The notes under the pieces are model-generated. The model was not told the origin of the DNA. It saw nothing but the letters and a program-made list of their open reading frames with translations, and searched no databases. The translations under genes and the position numbers were made by a program. Below, piece after piece: positions 57,253-64,000 of a DNA stretch of 64,000 nt; the first letter of the stretch is position 1, and every line of letters begins with the position of its first letter. This DNA is from Flavobacteriaceae bacterium (lineage in GTDB: Bacteria; Bacteroidota; Bacteroidia; Flavobacteriales; Flavobacteriaceae). The stretch lies in NCBI GenBank assembly GCA_947446865.1, contig CANFHX010000001.1, forward strand, positions 158,098 through 222,097. Direction: 5' to 3'.

Positions 57253-58944
57253 ATGCGTTGGACTATAAAATCAAAGCCAGAAAAAGAGAAAGTTCAAAAA
57301 CTGCAAAATGAACTTCAAATTGACGAACTTATTGCTACCCTATTGGTACAACGTGGGGTAGATAATTACGACCAAGCCAAAACATTTTTCCGACCATCGT
57401 TAAATGATTTACACAATCCGTATCGGATGAAAGATATGGACAAAGCCGTTGCTCGTATTGAAACTGCAATTGCCAACGAAGAAAATATCTTGGTTTTTGG
57501 CGATTATGATGTAGATGGAACCACTGCTGTTTCGTTAGTTTCGAGTTATTTAAGAAGTTATTATCCCAATGTTGCCACCTACATTCCCGATAGATACGAC
57601 GAAGGTTATGGAATTTCTTATAAAGGAATTGACTTTGCCGAAGACAATGAATTTTCCTTAATTATTGCGTTAGATTGTGGAATAAAATCCATCGATCATG
57701 TCGCTTATGCTAAAGCAAAAAATATAGATTTTATCATTTGCGATCACCACCGTCCAGGGGATGCATTGCCCAATGCTGTTGCCGTTTTAGATCCAAAACG
57801 AGAAGATTGTTCTTATCCTTATGATGAACTTTGCGGTTGTGGTATAGGTTTTAAATTAATTCAAGCCCTTGCCGAACATCGAGGGCAAACTATAGAAGAT
57901 TTAGTGCTTTATTTGGATTTAGTTGCTACTGCAATTGCTGCCGATATTGTTCCTATAACTGGGGAAAATAGGGTTTTAGCCAAATTTGGTTTGGAAGTTA
58001 TCAATGCTAATCCTCGACCTGGAATTAAGGCTTTAATTCAGAATGTAAAAAAACAAGTATTAACAATAACCGATGTGGTTTTTATTATTGCTCCGCGAAT
58101 AAACGCTGCCGGAAGAATAAAACATGGCAATGAAGCGGTTGCTCTATTAACGGAATACAATTTAGATCAAGCCGAACAATTTGCTTCTGAAATTGAACAA
58201 CACAATACCGACCGAAAAGGTTTAGACAAACAAATTACTGTGGAAGCCTTAGCCCAAATAGAAGCCAACAACGAAAAAGAAAATTTCACTACGGTTTTAT
58301 ATCAAGAAAATTGGCACAAAGGCGTCATCGGAATTGTGGCTTCGCGATTAACCGAAACTTATTACCGCCCCACGATTGTATTTACTAAAAGTGGCGACAA
58401 ACTTGCAGCTTCGGCACGGTCGGTAAAAGATTTTGATGTGTACAATGCTTTGGAGGCTTGTGCCGAACATTTAGAGCAATTTGGAGGACATAAGTATGCC
58501 GCAGGAATGACTTTGAAAGAAGAAAATTACTTGGCGTTCAAAGAGGCATTTGAAAAAGAAGTCCGAAATACCATTCCACCTGAATTATTAATTCCAGAAA
58601 TAGCGGTAGATGCCGAGATTAACTTAAGTGCTATTAACCCTAGATTTATACGATTATTGAGTCAGTTTGAACCTTTTGGGCCGGAGAATATGACCCCAGT
58701 ATTTCTAACCAAAAACATAAAAGATACCGGCTACGCCAAACCACTTGGTAAGGACGACGAACATTTAAAATTATTTGTAAAACAAAATAACTCCGAAGGT
58801 TTTGGAGCCATTGCTTTTAATTTTGGAAACAAACTAGAAATGGTTACGAACCAAAAACCTTTTGAAGCCGTTTACTGTATTGATGAAAATGAATATAATG
58901 GAGCGGTAACCTTACAATTAAGAATTAAAGATTTGAAGAAGTAA
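57253..58944 (+). CDS. recJ: single-stranded-DNA-specific exonuclease RecJ
   Basis: 'ILVFGDYDVDGTTAVSLVSSYLR', 'IICDHHRPGDALPNAVAVLDPKR', 'GCGIGFKL', 'FGGHKYAAGMTL'. Confidence 0.96.
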   Translation: MRWTIKSKPEKEKVQKLQNELQIDELIATLLVQRGVDNYDQAKTFFRPSLNDLHNPYRMKDMDKAVARIETAIANEENILVFGDYDVDGTTAVSLVSSYLRSYYPNVATYIPDRYDEGYGISYKGIDFAEDNEFSLIIALDCGIKSIDHVAYAKAKNIDFIICDHHRPGDALPNAVAVLDPKREDCSYPYDELCGCGIGFKLIQALAEHRGQTIEDLVLYLDLVATAIAADIVPITGENRVLAKFGLEVINANPRPGIKALIQNVKKQVLTITDVVFIIAPRINAAGRIKHGNEAVALLTEYNLDQAEQFASEIEQHNTDRKGLDKQITVEALAQIEANNEKENFTTVLYQENWHKGVIGIVASRLTETYYRPTIVFTKSGDKLAASARSVKDFDVYNALEACAEHLEQFGGHKYAAGMTLKEENYLAFKEAFEKEVRNTIPPELLIPEIAVDAEINLSAINPRFIRLLSQFEPFGPENMTPVFLTKNIKDTGYAKPLGKDDEHLKLFVKQNNSEGFGAIAFNFGNKLEMVTNQKPFEAVYCIDENEYNGAVTLQLRIKDLKK

Positions 58945-58982
58945 TCAAATAAAATAACACCAACTATTTTTTTATTAGCAGC

Positions 58983-59165
58983 GAATGGCTTGCGCATTTT
59001 AGCAAACGTCTTTCCCGCTTTTCGTTACAATCTGCCATTGCGAGGAACGAAGCAATCTTACAACACTATTCATTGATCGCAATGCCAGGATTTCCACTTC
59101 ACTCGGGGCTAGCAAATAATGGTATTGAATAGATATAAAATTTCTAAGAAACCTTTGCCAAATTG
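58983..59165. repeat. diverged relative of the 50641/51497 inverted-repeat arm
   Basis: 'gcgcattttagcaaacgtctttcccgcttttcg', 'cactcggggctag' and 'aagaaacctttgc' occur in the same order as in the 50641-50779 arm, with intervening unrelated sequence. Confidence 0.7.
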
Positions 59166-59433
59166 TCATTCTGACGCTGGAAGAAATCCAAACCAACCAA
59201 AACAAAAACCCACCAAAATCACTTTTGTTGGGTTCTATTATTTTAATAAGTAAAAACTTCCAAAACGTTTGTGCCTTTTGTGGTAAAAAATCCGAACTAA
59301 TCCGCGTTGCAAAGCATCCGTAGGATCTGCGTTCCATCCCAAGCGTTCGTCTTTAATTCACCGAAGCGAATTAGTAACCCAAGGAAGCTAAACAGTGATC
59401 GACCGAACCCCAATAAAATAAGAAAAAAACAAA

Positions 59434-59464
59434 AAACCTCGTTCCAATTAAGAAACGAGGTTTT
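59434..59464 (-). terminator. rho-independent terminator downstream of pyk
   Basis: aaaacctcgttccaattaagaaacgaggtttt. Confidence 0.88.
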
Positions 59465-59487
59465 GTATATAAAAACGAGTAGTTAAA

Positions 59488-60918
59488 CTATTCTATCTCC
59501 GAAATTCTTAAGGTATTTACCATCCCTTTATCTATTACAGGCATTGCAGCAAGATTGATAAGGATATCTCCTTTTTTTACATAACCATTCTTTTTAGCCA
59601 TTTGGTTGATGTCTTCTACAGTGTCATCGGTACTAACAAATTTATCATAGAAAAAAGCATTTACTCCCCAAAGTAAATTCAATTGGGTTAAGATTCTTCT
59701 ATTAGAAGTATAAACCAAAATATGAGCCGAAGGTCTCCATGCCGAAATTTGAAAAGCAGTATATCCACTATTAGTTAAGGTAGAAATTGCTTTCGCTTTA
59801 ATGTCGTTAGCCATAGTAGCCGCGTGGTAACAAATAGATTTGGTAATAAATCGTTTGGTTCTAACGTGAGGTGGGTTTTGAGGAACTGTAATTAACGGTG
59901 AATCTTCAACAGCTTCAATAATTTGCGTCATTTTTTCAATAACTTGAACCGGATAATTCCCTACAGAAGTTTCTCCAGAAAGCATCACAGCATCAGCACC
60001 ATCCATTACCGAGTTGGCAACGTCGTTAACTTCAGCACGTGTAGGTGTTAAACTAGTAATCATCGTTTCCATCATTTGTGTTGCCACAATTACTGGAATA
60101 CGAGCCGTTTTAGCTCGGTGTATTAATTTCTTTTGAATTAACGGTACTTCGTGAGCTGGAATTTCAACTCCAAGATCGCCACGAGCAACCATCAAACCAT
60201 CGCAAAAAGCAACAATTTTATCAATGTTTTCTACCGCTTCTGGCTTTTCAATTTTAGCTATAATCGGAATTTTATGATCCGAATGTTTTGCAATTAAATC
60301 TTGCAATTCTTCTAAATCGGCTGGCGTTCTTACAAAAGAAAGCGCAATCCAATCTACATTTTGTCCAATTGCAAAAATGGCATCTTTAATGTCTTTTTCA
60401 GTTAAAGCAGGAAGGGAAACTTTAGTATTAGGTAAGTTGACTCCTTTTTTAGATTTCAATGGACCACCTTGAATTACTTTACAAACTACTTCAGTTGTAC
60501 CATTAGTTTCTAGAGCTTCAAACATTAGTTTTCCGTCGTCCAAAAGTATTTTTTCTCCCGGTTTTACATCTCTAGGAAACTCTTTATAGTTCATGTACAC
60601 TCTTTCAGCAGTACCAGGAACATCTTCGGCAGTTTGAAAAGTAATAATATCACCAGGGTTTACTACTACATCTTCTTTCATAACTCCTACACGAAGTTTT
60701 GGGCCTTGTAAATCTCCTAAAATAGCAGTAGTGTAACCGTATTCTTCGTTCAATTCTCTTATGATATGGATACGTTCTTTTACATCAGCATAATCGGCAT
60801 GCGAAAAATTAATACGGAATACATTTACTCCAGCATCAATCATGTCTTTAATTACTTCTTTTGAACTACAAGCAGGACCTAGCGTGGCTACAATTTTAGT
60901 CTTTTTTCTTGTTGACAT
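59488..60918 (-). CDS. pyk: pyruvate kinase
   Basis: 'TKIVATLGPACSSKEVIKDMIDAGVNVFRINFSHADY...GLMVARGDLGVEIPAHEVPLIQKKLI...MLSGETSVGNYPV'. Confidence 0.97.
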   Translation of the reverse strand: MSTRKKTKIVATLGPACSSKEVIKDMIDAGVNVFRINFSHADYADVKERIHIIRELNEEYGYTTAILGDLQGPKLRVGVMKEDVVVNPGDIITFQTAEDVPGTAERVYMNYKEFPRDVKPGEKILLDDGKLMFEALETNGTTEVVCKVIQGGPLKSKKGVNLPNTKVSLPALTEKDIKDAIFAIGQNVDWIALSFVRTPADLEELQDLIAKHSDHKIPIIAKIEKPEAVENIDKIVAFCDGLMVARGDLGVEIPAHEVPLIQKKLIHRAKTARIPVIVATQMMETMITSLTPTRAEVNDVANSVMDGADAVMLSGETSVGNYPVQVIEKMTQIIEAVEDSPLITVPQNPPHVRTKRFITKSICYHAATMANDIKAKAISTLTNSGYTAFQISAWRPSAHILVYTSNRRILTQLNLLWGVNAFFYDKFVSTDDTVEDINQMAKKNGYVKKGDILINLAAMPVIDKGMVNTLRISEIE

Positions 60919-60923
60919 TTTTA

Positions 60924-61412
60924 TTAAAAAATTAAATTATTTTTAGATTTTATCTTATTTTTAGTAACACTATAAACTAGGTTAACAGCGTCTATTTTGC
61001 TAATCTGAACCATTACTTCATCAAGGTCAATTTCATTGTCGGCATTTTCAATTTTAACAAAGAAATCTACTTTTTTATATTCGGGCAACAGATAAACAGA
61101 AGAAGAAAATGAATTTTTAGTATTCGAAAATAAATCGGTAGTCGTTATATTTTCTATATTTTCTATTTCATTTTTGTTTTGTACTAAATCCCATTGGATT
61201 AGCTTTTTTTCATCTTCAAAAGTGAATCGGATAAAGGAGGTCTTCATCCCTTTTACTTGCAACGGAATATCGGATTTACTTTTGGATAATCCAATACCAA
61301 GTTCTCGATTCAAAAAATAAGCTAATCGATAATCTTCTAATGAAGTATGAAGAGCGATTAGATGGTAATCTTCCTCTACAAAATCTTCAATATATATTTT
61401 ATGAATAGCCAT
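60924..61412 (-). CDS. IPExxxVDY family protein
   Basis: 'YRLAYFLNRELGIGLSKS...YLLPEYKKVDFFVKIEN' and adjacency to pyk. Confidence 0.85.
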   Translation of the reverse strand: MAIHKIYIEDFVEEDYHLIALHTSLEDYRLAYFLNRELGIGLSKSKSDIPLQVKGMKTSFIRFTFEDEKKLIQWDLVQNKNEIENIENITTTDLFSNTKNSFSSSVYLLPEYKKVDFFVKIENADNEIDLDEVMVQISKIDAVNLVYSVTKNKIKSKNNLIF

Positions 61413-61526
61413 TTATTGCCAAAATAAGTTGTAAATATAGTGTTAATCGAAACTCAAAATACCTCTACTAGGTTAGATTAACGTTATTTTATGAACGATA
61501 ACGTTATAGTTTTTTAAGAAATTAAT

Positions 61527-62273
61527 TTAAATAGTGTTAATTTTTTCTTGAAATGCAAAATAAGCTCTTTTGGAAGCAATTTCTTCTGCCTTCTTTTTAG
61601 AAGTAGCTCTCGATTTGGCAATCACTTTATCGTCAATACTTAATTTGACTCCAAAATAGCGTTGTCCATCGATGCCATTATCGTCATAAACATCATAGAA
61701 AAATTGTTTTTTCTCTTTTTGACACCATTCGATAACCAAACTTTTATAACTAATGACTTTGCCTTCTAGTCGGGCAATATCTACATACGGAAGAATAACC
61801 CGTTGTTGAATAAATAATTCGCAACCTACATAACCTTTGTCTAAAAAAATTGCGCCTACTAATGCTTCAAAAAGATTGCCGTGAATGTTTTCGCCAAAAT
61901 GTTGTGAAGGCACTTTGCTTTCTACAAATGCAATAAGATTCATGTCTCTCCCCAATTCGTTCAAATGCTCTCTACTTACAATTTTAGACCGCATTTTGGT
62001 TAAGTAACCTTCATCTCCGGTTGGGACTGCTTTATGTAAATGGGCAGCAATGACGGCACTTAACATAGCGTCTCCAAGAAATTCCAATCGTTCGTAGTTT
62101 AATGGAAGTCCATCTTCATCTAAAATATTAGAAGACCTATGGGTAAAGGCTTTTTTATAATATTTTAGGTTTATTGGCTTAAAGCCAACGATATTTTGAA
62201 TGGTAATAAAAAAATTCCCGCCCTCTTTAGGACGGGAATTTTTAGAAAATATTTTTTTAAGAATTTGTTTCAA
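61527..62273 (-). CDS. rnc: ribonuclease III
   Basis: 'NYERLEFLGDAMLSAVIAAHL', 'GNLFEALVGAIFLDKGY', C-terminal dsRBD. Confidence 0.96.
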   Translation of the reverse strand: MKQILKKIFSKNSRPKEGGNFFITIQNIVGFKPINLKYYKKAFTHRSSNILDEDGLPLNYERLEFLGDAMLSAVIAAHLHKAVPTGDEGYLTKMRSKIVSREHLNELGRDMNLIAFVESKVPSQHFGENIHGNLFEALVGAIFLDKGYVGCELFIQQRVILPYVDIARLEGKVISYKSLVIEWCQKEKKQFFYDVYDDNGIDGQRYFGVKLSIDDKVIAKSRATSKKKAEEIASKRAYFAFQEKINTI

Positions 62274-62276
62274 AAC

Positions 62277-63530
62277 TTAATCAACTAGTTTTTTGAATAA
62301 AACACAAGCGTTATGCCCTCCAAATCCAAATGTGTTACTCATGGCAACATTTATTTCTCTTTTTTGAGGAACATTTAAAGTTAAGTTTAAAGAAGGGTCG
62401 ATGTTTTCATCCACAACCTTATGGTTAATGGTTGGAGGAACAATACTGTTTTGCATTGCCAAAATAACCGCAATCGATTCAATAGCACCTGCAGCACCCA
62501 ATAGGTGACCAGTCATGGATTTAGTAGAATTAATATTGATGTTTTTAGCATGCGCACCAAATACATGGCTTATTGCTTTTAATTCGGCTACATCTCCAAG
62601 CGGAGTTGAAGTTCCGTGAGTATTGATATGATCTACCATGTCTGGCGTCATTCCAGCATCACGCAAAGTATTTTCCATAACAGCAATTACGCCAATTCCT
62701 TCAGGGTGTGGAGCAGTTAAGTGGTAAGCATCGGATGACATTCCGCCACCGCCAACTTCACAATAAATTTTAGCACCACGGGCTTTAGCATGTTCGTATT
62801 CTTCTAAAACAATAGCGCCCGATCCTTCACCAAGTACAAATCCGTCGCGAGTTGCATCGAATGGTCTTGAAGCCGTTTCTGGACTGTCGTTTCTTGTAGA
62901 TAAGGCGTGCATGGAATTAAATCCACCCATACCTGCAATGGTTACTGCTGCTTCCGATCCACCGGTAACAATAACGTCACACATGCCTAATCGAATATAA
63001 TTAAAGGCATCAATCATGGCGTTAGCCGAAGATGCACAAGCAGAAACTGTAGTATAATTAGGACCCATATAACCATTACGCATCGAAATGTGTGCTGGAG
63101 CAATATCGGCAATCATTTTAGGAATAAAGAAAGGATTGAATTTTGGAGTTCCGTCACCTTTAGCATAATACATCACTTCGTCTTGAAAAGTTTCTAGACC
63201 GCCAATTCCTGCGCCCCAAATAACTCCAACTCGGTGTTTGTTTACATTGTCGTGTGTAATTCCGGCATCTTTTATAGCTTCGTCACTAGATGCAATAGCA
63301 TACTGAGAGAATTTATCCAATCTACGAGATTCCTTACGGTCCATATAATCTTCAATATTGAAGTTTTTCACTTCACAAGCAAATTTTGTTTTATGCTTTT
63401 CAGTATTATAATAGGTTATAGGGGCAGCACCACTTCTACCATTAATTAAACTATCCCAATATTCTTGGATAGAGTTTCCTATAGGAGTTAATGCTCCAAG
63501 ACCAGTTACAACAACACGCTTTAATTGCAT
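62277..63530 (-). CDS. fabF: beta-ketoacyl-ACP synthase II
   Basis: 'RVVVTGLGALTPIGNSIQEYWDSLINGRSG', 'TVSACASSANAMIDAF', 'INTHGTSTPLGDVAE', 'NTFGFGGHNACVLFKK'. Confidence 0.97.
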   Translation of the reverse strand: MQLKRVVVTGLGALTPIGNSIQEYWDSLINGRSGAAPITYYNTEKHKTKFACEVKNFNIEDYMDRKESRRLDKFSQYAIASSDEAIKDAGITHDNVNKHRVGVIWGAGIGGLETFQDEVMYYAKGDGTPKFNPFFIPKMIADIAPAHISMRNGYMGPNYTTVSACASSANAMIDAFNYIRLGMCDVIVTGGSEAAVTIAGMGGFNSMHALSTRNDSPETASRPFDATRDGFVLGEGSGAIVLEEYEHAKARGAKIYCEVGGGGMSSDAYHLTAPHPEGIGVIAVMENTLRDAGMTPDMVDHINTHGTSTPLGDVAELKAISHVFGAHAKNININSTKSMTGHLLGAAGAIESIAVILAMQNSIVPPTINHKVVDENIDPSLNLTLNVPQKREINVAMSNTFGFGGHNACVLFKKLVD

Positions 63531-63662
63531 ATAATTTTTTTTAAATAGTATTTAAATAAATAATACCCTGTTTTCTTTATGTAAAAGCTTAAAGAGACAA
63601 GGTATTTCAATATTCGGTGATTGAAATTCAATCAAAAATAGTTTAATTTTTTTAATAATAAT

Positions 63663-63698
63663 AAAAACCCGTATACAAATAATGCATACGGGTTTTTT
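63663..63698 (-). terminator. rho-independent terminator downstream of acpP
   Basis: aaaaacccgtatacaaataatgcatacgggtttttt. Confidence 0.85.
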
Positions 63699-63703
63699 AT
63701 TTA

Positions 63704-63940
63704 TTATTTTTTTGCTTCTTCAATATACGAAATAGCTTGACCTACTGTAGCAATGTTTTCTGCTTGGTCGTCTGGAATTTGGATATCAAATTCTTTTTCG
63801 AACTCCATAATAAGCTCAACAGTGTCTAATGAATCCGCTCCTAAATCGTTAGTGAAGCTTGCTTCTGTTACAACTTCATTCTCGTCAACGCCTAATTTGT
63901 CTACGATAATCGCTTTAACTCTTGATGCAATGTCTGACAT
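63704..63940 (-). CDS. acpP: acyl carrier protein
   Basis: '[27 protein letters not shown]' phosphopantetheine site. Confidence 0.98.
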   Translation of the reverse strand: MSDIASRVKAIIVDKLGVDENEVVTEASFTNDLGADSLDTVELIMEFEKEFDIQIPDDQAENIATVGQAISYIEEAKK

Positions 63941-64000
63941 AATCTTTAATTTTAAAATTTAAATTGTTGGCAAAAATAAAAAACTTTATCTTAATACCAC

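Noticed and set aside
58999-59337. 112-aa minus-strand ORF between recJ and pyk
   Set aside because: Made of repeat-family fragments shared with 50.6 kb and 7-12 kb intergenic regions; not a plausible gene.

Overview
This 64 kb window looks like a Bacteroidota (Flavobacterium-like) chromosome. The grounds are AT-rich sequence, a T9SS C-terminal sorting domain, a MurF-Alr fusion, an IPExxxVDY protein next to pyruvate kinase, and one TTG-N19-TAnnTTTG promoter candidate. The left end (1-15.2 kb) is a surface-polysaccharide locus: glycosyltransferases, WecG, rfbB/A/C, a decayed rfbD, a WcaJ-like priming transferase, Wza and a Wzc with a (YG)n tail. A repeat mosaic carrying toxin-antitoxin genes interrupts it. 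The rest is mostly housekeeping or ordinary accessory content: TonB receptor, asd, dinB, CYTH, RlpA, DUF3109, MarC, S41 protease, dCMP deaminase, HupE, TerB, GH2, T9SS protein, Crp/Fnr, RND efflux, NTF2-like lipoproteins, SGNH/MBOAT O-acylation genes, mscL, murF-alr, tdk, rsmI, recJ, pyk, rnc, fabF, acpP. The most unusual material is non-coding. It includes (i) a set of strictly period-7 degenerate microsatellites confined to intergenic DNA, (ii) a ~280 bp direct repeat bracketing a toxin-antitoxin segment, (iii) an ~0.85 kb element with ~140 bp terminal inverted repeats that encloses a 62-bp tandem hairpin array and a second long hairpin, with a degenerate arm copy 8 kb away, and (iv) a 63-bp tandem array next to the broken rfbD. 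No rRNA, tRNA, CRISPR array, transposase, integrase or reverse transcriptase was recognised. All product names come from reading the protein sequences; no database search was run.
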